Assembly (NCBI GenBank): GCA_003512365.1
Contig: DORI01000004.1
Coordinates: 11,143-17,757, forward strand
Length of the DNA: 6,615 bases
Origin: Crocinitomicaceae bacterium
GTDB lineage: Bacteria > Bacteroidota > Bacteroidia > Flavobacteriales_D > Crocinitomicaceae
Reading direction: 5' to 3'
The notes under the pieces are model-generated. The model saw only the letters and a program-made list of their open reading frames with translations, did not search any database and was not told the DNA's origin. The translations under genes were made by a program, and so were the position numbers. The first letter of the stretch is position 1. Each line of letters begins with the position of its first letter. Shown piece after piece: positions 1 to 5,790 of the stretch.

Positions 1-15
1 TGAGCTACAACCTCC
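1..15 (-). tRNA. Probable 5' end of a tRNA gene, cut by the left window edge
   Basis: Read on the minus strand, positions 15 to 1 give GGAGGTTGTAGCTCA. The last seven bases, TAGCTCA, match tRNA positions 8-14: U8, A9, the D-stem 5' arm GCTC and A14. They follow a seven-base stretch that could be the acceptor 5' strand. About 14 bases upstream lies a TATATTTG promoter element, a usual arrangement for stable RNAs in Bacteroidota. The extra G before the seven-base acceptor could suggest tRNA-His, but the anticodon is outside the window, so the isotype is open. With only about 15 bases visible this is a pattern match, not a proven gene. Confidence 0.5.
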
Positions 16-28
16 GTTTTAGTGGGTG

Positions 29-36
29 CAAATATA
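29..36 (-). promoter_or_regulatory. Candidate -7 promoter element (TATATTTG) for the leftward tRNA-like gene
   Basis: The minus strand reads TATATTTG followed by CACCC, an exact match to the Bacteroidota -7 consensus TAnnTTTG. Transcription would start a few bases downstream, leaving a leader of under 10 nt before the tRNA-like start. No clear TTG-type -33 element is visible at the expected distance; that stretch is simply A/T-rich. It lies after the hppD terminator, so it would give the tRNA-like gene its own transcript. Confidence 0.5.
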
Positions 37-66
37 CAGTATTTTTAGTAAAATTAATAAGCTAAC

Positions 67-97
67 AAAAAAAACAGCCGATAGTTCGACTGCTTTT
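67..97 (-). terminator. Intrinsic terminator of the hmgA-hppD operon
   Basis: On the minus strand, 19 nt after the hppD stop codon, CAGTCGA and TCGGCTG form a 7-bp stem (one G-T wobble) around the loop ACTA, followed directly by eight T residues. Stem arms are at 86-92 and 75-81, and the T tract is at 67-74. Upstream A residues can pair with part of the T tract, so a shorter, weaker terminator is also possible for plus-strand transcripts. It separates the operon from the tRNA-like gene. Confidence 0.9.
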
Positions 98-116
98 CTT
101 GATCGGATAAAGGGAA

Positions 117-1292
117 TTATAATGTTCCTCTTTTTTCTTGCTCGCGTTCGATAGATTCAAATAATGCTTTAAAATTACCAGCACCGAAGCCTTTCGCTCC
201 CATTCGCTGAATAATTTCATAAAACAAAGTCGGTCTGTCTTCAACGGGTTTTGTAAATATTTGCAATAAGTAACCTTCTTCATCGGCGTCTACTAAAATC
301 CCCAATGACATTAACTCACTAATATCTTCTTTCATAATACTCATATGTTCCCCAAGGCGCGCAGGAACTTCATCGTAATAAGCCTTTGGTGGCGCTGAAA
401 GAAACTCTACACCACGTGAACGCAACTGCCTAACCGTGTCAATAATGTTATCCGTGGCTACGGCAATATGCTGTGCACCCGGGCCTTCATAAAAATCAAG
501 GTATTCTTCAATTTGAGAGCGCTTCTTTCCTTCGGCAGGTTCGTTGATCGGAAATTTGATTCTTCCATTACCATTGGACATTACTTTAGACATAAGAGCT
601 GAGTATTCCGTATGAATTTGTTTGTCGTCAAAAGACAAAAAGTTTACAAATCCCATTACATCTTCGTACCATTTTACCCAAGTATTCATTTCTCCCCACC
701 CTACGTTACCAACCATATGGTCAATGAATTTCAACCCTGTAGCGGAAGGATTATAATCCGATTCCCACTTTTGAAAACCAGGCAGGAAAATTCCATTATA
801 ATTTTTTCTTTCCACGAACATGTGAATTGTTTCACCATAGGTATAAATTCCTGCCCTCACAACTTCCCCATTCTCGTCTTTTTCCACTGTAGGCTCCATG
901 AATGATTTGGCTCCTCTAGAAGTTGTCTCTTCCCATGATTTTCTTGCATCATCAACCCATAAAGCAATTACTTTTACGCCATCACCGTGTTTTTTTACAT
1001 GTTCTCCAATTGGCGATTGACTGTTCAAAGCAGTAGTTAATACCAAACGGATTTTATCTTGTTTTAGCACATAAGAAACCCTATCTCTCAATCCTGTTTC
1101 TAATCCGGCATATGCATGGGATTGAAATCCAAAGGCTGTTTTATAGTAATGTGCAGATTGCTTGGCATTCCCAACATAAAATTCTACATAATCTGTACCT
1201 AGCAACGGAAGAAAGTCCTCCGCTCCTTCAAATATTTTCTCTAATCCATATTCAACATTAGAGACTACTTTTTTATTTTGTTCTAGCGACAT
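117..1292 (-). CDS. hppD: 4-hydroxyphenylpyruvate dioxygenase
   Basis: This cytosolic, non-haem Fe(II) enzyme converts 4-hydroxyphenylpyruvate and O2 to homogentisate and CO2, the second step of tyrosine breakdown. The 391-residue product has the usual family length and two vicinal-oxygen-chelate domains: N-terminal about residues 30-165, catalytic about 185-365. The Fe ligands expected from the family are visible: His192 in the IDHMVGN motif, His275 in GAQHIA and Glu359 in LFYEIIQR. The C-terminal helix GFGAGNFKALFE (residues 368-379), which closes the active site, is intact. The ATG at 1292 gives the normal N-terminus, with no Shine-Dalgarno site but A/T-rich upstream sequence. It follows hmgA by 19 nt on the same strand without a terminator between, so the two are very probably cotranscribed. 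It makes the substrate of HmgA. Confidence 0.97.
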   Translation of the reverse strand: MSLEQNKKVVSNVEYGLEKIFEGAEDFLPLLGTDYVEFYVGNAKQSAHYYKTAFGFQSHAYAGLETGLRDRVSYVLKQDKIRLVLTTALNSQSPIGEHVKKHGDGVKVIALWVDDARKSWEETTSRGAKSFMEPTVEKDENGEVVRAGIYTYGETIHMFVERKNYNGIFLPGFQKWESDYNPSATGLKFIDHMVGNVGWGEMNTWVKWYEDVMGFVNFLSFDDKQIHTEYSALMSKVMSNGNGRIKFPINEPAEGKKRSQIEEYLDFYEGPGAQHIAVATDNIIDTVRQLRSRGVEFLSAPPKAYYDEVPARLGEHMSIMKEDISELMSLGILVDADEEGYLLQIFTKPVEDRPTLFYEIIQRMGAKGFGAGNFKALFESIEREQEKRGTL

Positions 1293-1311
1293 ATTTAAAA
1301 TTATTTAATGA

Positions 1312-2469
1312 TTAGTGGATCCATGATTTCATATATGTTGGATCTTCAATTTGAATGGCTTGTTTCGTAAGCTTTAATGGTTTGAAGGTATCGACCATTA
1401 CCGCTAATTCCAAGGTTTCCTTTTTTCCAATACTTCGTTCATAAGCCCCCGGATGAGGTCCGTGAGGTATTCCCGCAGGATGCAAGGTAATTTGTCCTTT
1501 CTCAATATGGTTTCTGCTCATAAAATCTCCATCAACATAATACAGAACTTCATCGGAATCAATATTACTATGGTTATAAGGAGCCGGAATCGAGTCTGGA
1601 TGGTAGTCGTAAAGCCTTGGAACGAATGAGCAAATTACAAATGCGCTTGTTTCAAAAGTTTGATGAACTGGGGGAGGTTGATGTACGCGACCAGTAATCG
1701 GTTCAAAATCGTGAATTGAAAATGCATACGGATAATTGAACCCGTCCCAACCTACTACGTTAAAAGGATGATGCGCGTATACATAATCATACAGCACATC
1801 TTGTTTTTTTATTCGGATTAAAAATGAGCCTTCTTCATCTATCGTTTCTAATTTATGAGGTGGACGTATGTCGCGCTCACAATAAGGAGAATGCTCTAAT
1901 AATTGCCCAAACCAATTTCGGTACCTCTTCGGTGTGTAAATCGGATGGAACGACTGGACGATAAAAAGTTTATTATCTTCCTCGTTAAAATGCAGCTGAT
2001 AAATCATTCCTCTCGGGACAACTAAGTAATCTCCGTAAGAAAAATCGATTACTCCTAATTGAGTTTTGAGTTGACCAGATCCTCTGTGAATGAAGATTAC
2101 CTCATCGGCATCTGCGTTTTTATAAAAGTAATCCGTCATTGATTTTTTAGGACTAGCTAATTCAATATAACAGTCACTATTAACCAAAACAGGCGTTCTA
2201 CTTGCGATAAAATCATCTTTTGGTGTTACTTCGAATCCTTTCAACGAGCGCATTGTCATGTTCCTATCGAGGGCAATTTCTGGTGCGATATTCGTTTCTC
2301 CAAGAATTTCTTTCACCACCGTTGGTGGCTGGATATGGTATAAAAGTGAAGACATACCATCAAACCCTATCGTACCGAAAAGTTGCTCGTGGTATAGATT
2401 TCCATTTGGTTGACGGAAAACTGTATGTCGTTTATGAGGGATATTCCCCAACTTGTGATAAAAAGGCAT
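1312..2469 (-). CDS. hmgA: Homogentisate 1,2-dioxygenase (compact form)
   Basis: HmgA opens the homogentisate ring to 4-maleylacetoacetate, a cytosolic Fe(II)-dependent step after HppD. The product is 385 residues, clearly shorter than the roughly 430-445 of the human and Pseudomonas enzymes, and fits a compact bacterial form. Family landmarks are present: FNVVGWDGFNYPYAF (236-250), a candidate catalytic His263 in RVHQPPP, and candidate Fe ligands His300 (PYNHSN), Glu307 (DSDEVLYY) and His336 (GIPHGPHP). The His-to-Glu interval is seven residues here against six in the human enzyme (His335/Glu341). An N-terminal cupin-like region (about 115-160, with HRGSGQ and PRGMIY) is also recognisable. 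It is the first gene of the operon, with a leader of up to about 120 nt. Its pairing with hppD strengthens the assignment. Confidence 0.94.
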   Translation of the reverse strand: MPFYHKLGNIPHKRHTVFRQPNGNLYHEQLFGTIGFDGMSSLLYHIQPPTVVKEILGETNIAPEIALDRNMTMRSLKGFEVTPKDDFIASRTPVLVNSDCYIELASPKKSMTDYFYKNADADEVIFIHRGSGQLKTQLGVIDFSYGDYLVVPRGMIYQLHFNEEDNKLFIVQSFHPIYTPKRYRNWFGQLLEHSPYCERDIRPPHKLETIDEEGSFLIRIKKQDVLYDYVYAHHPFNVVGWDGFNYPYAFSIHDFEPITGRVHQPPPVHQTFETSAFVICSFVPRLYDYHPDSIPAPYNHSNIDSDEVLYYVDGDFMSRNHIEKGQITLHPAGIPHGPHPGAYERSIGKKETLELAVMVDTFKPLKLTKQAIQIEDPTYMKSWIH

Positions 2470-2589
2470 ATTTTTCTTAGATTTAAATGAACAATTAATT
2501 TTTTTCTAAAGATCTACTAAAAATCACTCAGGATTCCGTTTCAGCATTTGCTTTATTAATACGTTAAGATTCAACCAGTTCATTTGAGG

Positions 2590-2597
2590 CAAAATTA
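2590..2597 (-). promoter_or_regulatory. Candidate -7 element (TAATTTTG) for the hmgA-hppD operon
   Basis: The minus strand reads TAATTTTG, matching TAnnTTTG. It is the only such match I found on this strand between hmgA and tdh. It would give a leader of a little over 110 nt. The -33 region has no TTG; a TTTAAAT stretch lies about 18 nt upstream. In such A/T-rich DNA one 8-mer is weak evidence. Confidence 0.3.
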
Positions 2598-2621
2598 ATG
2601 TATTCATTGTACTAATTTAAA

Positions 2622-2633
2622 TGATTTTAATCA
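2622..2633. promoter_or_regulatory. Candidate operator dyad TGATT-TT-AATCA in the divergent control region
   Basis: Two perfect 5-bp arms flank TT. After one mismatch the symmetry continues for two further base pairs (AA at 2619-2620, TT at 2635-2636). The dyad abuts the -33 region of the candidate hmgA promoter and lies about 50 bp upstream of the tdh -7 element, a suitable place for a regulator acting on both sides. No regulator gene is next to it. The short length and A/T-rich setting mean chance cannot be excluded. Confidence 0.25.
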
Positions 2634-2681
2634 GTTTTTTTAATTTTATTCTCGATAAAGAAATGTAAAAGGAAGAAAAAG

Positions 2682-2689
2682 TACATTTG
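2682..2689 (+). promoter_or_regulatory. Candidate -7 promoter element (TACATTTG) for tdh
   Basis: TACATTTG matches the Bacteroidota consensus TAnnTTTG and ends 16 nt before the tdh start codon, implying a leader of about 10 nt. No TTG-type -33 element is evident upstream, where the sequence is purine-rich. The leader has no Shine-Dalgarno site, only A/T-rich sequence. Confidence 0.5.
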
Positions 2690-2705
2690 TATCAATCTAT
2701 ATATT

Positions 2706-3653
2706 ATGTCGAACGTATTAGTTATTGGAGCCGGAGGTCAAATTGGAACAGAATTAGTGCTTGCTCTTCGCAAGAATCACGGTGAACAAAATGTAGTTGC
2801 TGCTGATATCAAAATCGAATGCCCACCCTTATTGACAGGTGGACCTTATGTTCAAATGGATGTTTTAAATAGAGATGCCGTTCGAAATTATATTATTTAC
2901 AAAGGTTTTGATGAGGTTTATCTTTTGGCTGCTTTGTTGTCTGCAACTGCAGAAAAGAACCCTGATTTCGCATGGAAACTTAATATGGAAGGACTATTTA
3001 CCATATTGGATTTAGCAAAAGAAGGTCACATAAAAAGAATTTTCTGGCCAAGTTCAATAGCCGTATTCGGACCAACGACTCCTGCAGATCAAACCCCTCA
3101 AACAACTGTGATGGAACCAACTACGGTTTATGGAATATCTAAACTGGCAGGTGAACGTTGGTGCGAATATTATCATTCAAAATTCGGCGTGGATGTTCGC
3201 AGTATTCGTTACCCGGGCTTGATTTCTTATAAATCACTACCAGGAGGAGGAACAACAGATTATGCAGTGGATATCTTTTACAAGGCAAAGGCAGTAAAAT
3301 CCTTTACAAGTTTTTTGTCTGAGGACACAGCACTCCCCATGATGTTCATGGACGACGCGATACGAGCTACTATAGAGTTGATGAATGCACCAAGTGAGTC
3401 AATAAAAATTCGTTCAGCTTACAATTTAGGAGGAATTAGTTTTACACCAAAACAATTGGGTGAAGCCATAACGAAGGTAATTCCTGATTTTCAAATTTCT
3501 TATGCGCCTGACTTTAGGCAAGAAATAGCAGATTCATGGCCGAATTCTATTGATGATTCAGAAGCTAAAAAGGATTGGAATTGGAAACATCAATATGATT
3601 TAGAAGGATTAGTGAATATCATGTTAGCGAATGTTGACATAAATCTTTTGTAA
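2706..3653 (+). CDS. tdh: L-threonine 3-dehydrogenase, epimerase-like (SDR) type
   Basis: The predicted reaction is NAD-dependent oxidation of L-threonine to 2-amino-3-ketobutyrate in the cytosol. A CoA-dependent ligase (kbl) normally then yields glycine and acetyl-CoA; kbl is not in the window. The 315-residue product is an extended short-chain dehydrogenase. It has the NAD-binding glycine motif GAGGQIG (8-14), Asp34 likely binding the NAD ribose, Ser116/Ser117 in WPSS, and the catalytic pair Tyr142/Lys146 in VYGISK. Segments that I associate with the UDP-galactose-4-epimerase-like threonine dehydrogenases of Bacteroidota, and not with sugar epimerases, are RYPGLISYKSLPGGGTTDYA (168-187), PMMFMDDAIRATIELM (211-226) and the DSWPNSIDDS stretch near 276-285. 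It is unrelated to the zinc-dependent Tdh of E. coli. It stands alone, divergent from hmgA. A different SDR substrate remains possible but less likely. Confidence 0.87.
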   Translation: MSNVLVIGAGGQIGTELVLALRKNHGEQNVVAADIKIECPPLLTGGPYVQMDVLNRDAVRNYIIYKGFDEVYLLAALLSATAEKNPDFAWKLNMEGLFTILDLAKEGHIKRIFWPSSIAVFGPTTPADQTPQTTVMEPTTVYGISKLAGERWCEYYHSKFGVDVRSIRYPGLISYKSLPGGGTTDYAVDIFYKAKAVKSFTSFLSEDTALPMMFMDDAIRATIELMNAPSESIKIRSAYNLGGISFTPKQLGEAITKVIPDFQISYAPDFRQEIADSWPNSIDDSEAKKDWNWKHQYDLEGLVNIMLANVDINLL

Positions 3654-3714
3654 TTTTTTTATTTTCTATAAGTCTTACCGGATAAGGATTTTGTAGTATA
3701 TCACTCATTTTTTT

Positions 3715-3762
3715 ATTTTTTGTTTAATTTTTTTTTGTAATTGTTATACATTTTTTGTTTAA
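3715..3762 (+). repeat. 13-bp direct repeat (ATTTTTTGTTTAA) upstream of the sigma-crt unit
   Basis: ATTTTTTGTTTAA occurs exactly at 3715-3727 and again at 3750-3762, start points 35 bp apart. The second copy runs into the candidate -7 element TAACTTTG. I found no further copy of the TTGTTTAA core on either strand elsewhere in the window, apart from the inverted copy at 3780-3789. The pair could be two sites for one DNA-binding protein. The region is strongly T-rich, so chance similarity is a real alternative; the shared G and AA make it less trivial than a pure T run. Confidence 0.6.
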
Positions 3763-3789
3763 CTTTGAAATGTTATTAATTAAACAAAA
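3753..3789. promoter_or_regulatory. Perfect 10-bp inverted repeat across the sigma-crt promoter
   Basis: TTTTGTTTAA (3753-3762) and its exact reverse complement TTAAACAAAA (3780-3789) are separated by 17 nt. The left arm overlaps the start of the -7 element at 3760-3767, and the right arm lies in the predicted 5' leader, 9 nt before the start codon. A protein bound here would cover the transcription start, as a repressor would. A transcript starting near 3770-3775 would lack the left arm, so an RNA hairpin is unlikely unless transcription begins further upstream. Confidence 0.45.
3760..3767 (+). promoter_or_regulatory. Candidate -7 promoter element (TAACTTTG) for the sigma-crtI-crtB unit
   Basis: TAACTTTG fits TAnnTTTG and ends 31 nt before the sigma-factor start codon. 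Possible -33 elements are TTTG at 3734-3737 (22-nt spacer) or TTG at 3741-3743 (16-nt spacer); neither spacing is ideal. The first of these overlaps the end of a run of nine T residues (3728-3736). The promoter could instead be read by the ECF factor itself, whose recognition sequence is unknown. Confidence 0.45.
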
Positions 3790-3798
3790 TAGAAAGCC

Positions 3799-4311
3799 AT
3801 GTCAACTCTAGAATTTAATGATGCGTTAATTAGAATTGAAGGTAACTTGCAATCATTTGCAATGAGCTTTACACGAAACCGGGAAGATGCACGTGATCTC
3901 ACTCAAGAGACCATGCTGAAAGCTATCACGTACAGAAATTACTACACTCCGCAGACAAATTTCAAAGCTTGGGTTTTCACCATCATGCGCAATATTTTTA
4001 TTAATCAATATAGAAGGAGGGTTAAATCAGGTACAATTTTCGACAATTCGAAAGATTTGTTTTTAATATCTAATTCAACTTCTCATGAGGAAACTCCATT
4101 AGAACTAATCTCAGTGAAAGATATTAAAAGAAAAATTAATGCGTTGAGCGATGAATACAAAGAACCTTTTGAAATGCACTTTGCAGGTTTCAAGTACAAG
4201 GAAATTGCTGATAAATTAAATATTCCAATTGGTACTGTGAAAAGCCGTATATTTATAGCGAGAAAAAGGCTGATGGATCAACTTCCTGACTATTCATTCT
4301 CAGCCAATTAA
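3799..4311 (+). CDS. ECF-type RNA polymerase sigma factor, probable carotenoid-operon regulator
   Basis: At 170 residues this is a minimal extracytoplasmic-function sigma factor with two domains. Sigma region 2 spans about residues 13-73, with DARDLTQETMLKA (30-42) in the core-binding part and NFKAWVFTIMRNIFINQYRR (54-73) in the promoter -10 recognition part. Sigma region 4 spans about 112-162, with the helix-turn-helix GFKYKEIADKLNIPIGTVKS (130-149) for -35 recognition. There is no extra C-terminal domain and no anti-sigma gene beside it: the next gene starts 3 nt after its stop. Heading a unit with crtI and crtB suggests it promotes transcription of the pigment genes, perhaps including its own. 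That resembles the light-responsive ECF factors CarQ of Myxococcus and LitS of Streptomyces. The family is certain; the target and signal are inferred from position. Confidence 0.93.
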   Translation: MSTLEFNDALIRIEGNLQSFAMSFTRNREDARDLTQETMLKAITYRNYYTPQTNFKAWVFTIMRNIFINQYRRRVKSGTIFDNSKDLFLISNSTSHEETPLELISVKDIKRKINALSDEYKEPFEMHFAGFKYKEIADKLNIPIGTVKSRIFIARKRLMDQLPDYSFSAN

Positions 4312-4314
4312 TCC

Positions 4315-5787
4315 ATGAAAAAAAAGGTAACTGTCTTGGGAGCAGGAATTTCCAGCCTCTCTGCCGCTTCATTTCTTGCGAAAAATAATTTTGACGTTAC
4401 CATACTCGAAAAAAACGCAACGATTGGAGGGCGTGCTCGTCAATTTAAAGAACAAGGTTTTGTTTTTGACATGGGTCCAAGTTGGTATTGGATGCCTGAC
4501 GTTTTTGAAAGATTTTACAACGAATTTGGATACACTACTTCTGATTTCTACGAATTAAAACGTTTAGATCCTTCCTACCGTGTCTATTGGCCGGATAAGT
4601 CGTATACAGATGTCCCTGCTTCCATGGAAGAATTGGAACAATGGTTTGAGTCACTGGAACCAGGAAGCGCTAAGAGTCTGAGAAAATTCTTAGCAGACGC
4701 AAAATACAAATATGACGTAGGAATCAATGATCTAGTTCATAAACCGAGTTTAAGTATATTAGAATTCGCAGACAGACGAGTCCTTTCAGGATTGTTCTCT
4801 ATGCATCTTTTATCTTCCTTCTCATCTTACATTCGAAAATATTTTAAACACCCAAAAATTCTTTCCTTACTAGAATTTCCAGTGTTGTTTTTAGGCGCAA
4901 TGCCTAATGAAACTCCGGCCTTATACTCACTGATGAATTATGCTGATATTTCACTTGGTACTTGGTATCCTATGGGTGGGATGTTTAAGTTTATTGAAGC
5001 TTTCGAAAGAATTGCTAAAGAACAAGGCGTTACCATTCTAACAGATAGCGAAGTGAAAGGCTTCAATTACCAAGGAAATAAGGCAATTAGCGCGAAAGTT
5101 AACGGAGTGGATTTTCCCTCTGACCTCTTCATTTCAGGAGCAGATTATCAGCACACAGACCGACAATTACTCAATGGAAATGCGAATTACTCTGAAGTAT
5201 ATTGGGATAAAAGAACAATGGCGCCGTCGAGCTTACTTTTCTATGTAGGTGTAAATAAAAAATTGCAAAATCTCCAACACCACAATTTATTCTTTGATGA
5301 ATCGCTTGAAGAACATGGCAAAGAGATTTATAAAAACCCGAAGTGGCCGACAAATCCGTTGTTTTACCTGAGTGTTCCTTCTGTTACTGACCCTAGTGTT
5401 GCGCCAGAAGGAATGGATAATATGTTTTTCTTGATTCCAATAGCACCCGATTTAAAAGACGATGAAGACACTAGGAATAAATATTTTGATATTCTGGTTA
5501 AAAGACTTTACGAATTAACTGGAAACGATATTTCAAACAATATTGTTTACAAAAGGAGCTTTTGTATAAGTGATTTCAAGAAAGATTATCACGCTTTCAA
5601 AGGAAATGCATACGGCTTAGCAAATACACTTCGCCAAACAGCAATTTTAAAACCAAGATTAAAAAACAAACATCTGAAGAACTTTTTTTATACCGGACAA
5701 TTAACCGTTCCTGGGCCTGGGGTTCCTCCTTCCATAATATCTGGAGAAGTTGTTGCAAAACACATAATTAAAAACACCAAAAACTAA
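4315..5787 (+). CDS. crtI: Phytoene desaturase (lycopene-forming type)
   Basis: CrtI is a membrane-associated FAD enzyme that introduces double bonds into phytoene to give lycopene or related acyclic carotenes. The 490-residue product has normal length. The N-terminal dinucleotide-binding fold is VLGAGISSLSAASFLA (7-22), with Glu32 (ILEK) for the FAD ribose and GGRA (38-41) following. The first two glycines are kept (Gly9, Gly11) but the third is Ser14, a variant I associate with Bacteroidota CrtI. The C-terminal signature is present from GNAYGLANTLRQTA (430-443) to FFYTGQLTVPGPGVPPSIIS (457-476). Coupling to crtB supports phytoene as substrate over the related CrtD or CrtN reactions. It starts 3 nt after the sigma-factor stop and ends 3 nt before crtB, so translational coupling is likely. 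The number of desaturation steps cannot be read from sequence. Confidence 0.95.
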   Translation: MKKKVTVLGAGISSLSAASFLAKNNFDVTILEKNATIGGRARQFKEQGFVFDMGPSWYWMPDVFERFYNEFGYTTSDFYELKRLDPSYRVYWPDKSYTDVPASMEELEQWFESLEPGSAKSLRKFLADAKYKYDVGINDLVHKPSLSILEFADRRVLSGLFSMHLLSSFSSYIRKYFKHPKILSLLEFPVLFLGAMPNETPALYSLMNYADISLGTWYPMGGMFKFIEAFERIAKEQGVTILTDSEVKGFNYQGNKAISAKVNGVDFPSDLFISGADYQHTDRQLLNGNANYSEVYWDKRTMAPSSLLFYVGVNKKLQNLQHHNLFFDESLEEHGKEIYKNPKWPTNPLFYLSVPSVTDPSVAPEGMDNMFFLIPIAPDLKDDEDTRNKYFDILVKRLYELTGNDISNNIVYKRSFCISDFKKDYHAFKGNAYGLANTLRQTAILKPRLKNKHLKNFFYTGQLTVPGPGVPPSIISGEVVAKHIIKNTKN

Positions 5788-5790
5788 AAC

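Noticed and set aside
62..283. Minus-strand open frame of 73 codons overlapping the end of hppD
   Set aside because: It runs through the terminator and hppD in another frame, and its product is low in recognisable features. It is a shadow of hppD.
612..905. Plus-strand open frame of 97 codons opposite hppD
   Set aside because: It is antisense to the catalytic region of a well-supported gene, with no promoter and no family resemblance.
2220..2480. Plus-strand open frame of 86 codons opposite the 5' end of hmgA
   Set aside because: It is antisense shadow of conserved hmgA coding sequence and has no recognisable domain.
2481..2624. 10-bp direct repeat ATTTAAATGA at 2481-2490 and 2615-2624
   Set aside because: In such A/T-rich DNA a repeat of this length is expected by chance fairly often. 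The copies are 134 bp apart with no symmetrical relation to the promoters.
3674..3686. Hairpin CTTA-CCGGA-TAAG after tdh as a possible terminator
   Set aside because: The stem is only 4 bp with one possible wobble extension, and only four T residues follow. T runs lie on both sides, but nothing forms a convincing GC stem, so the tdh terminator remains unidentified.
4376..4558. Plus-strand 60-codon frame inside crtI
   Set aside because: It is an out-of-frame copy of the conserved CrtI FAD-binding region, with no independent support.
5171..5353. Minus-strand 60-codon frame inside crtI
   Set aside because: It is antisense to conserved crtI coding sequence, with no domain or start signal.
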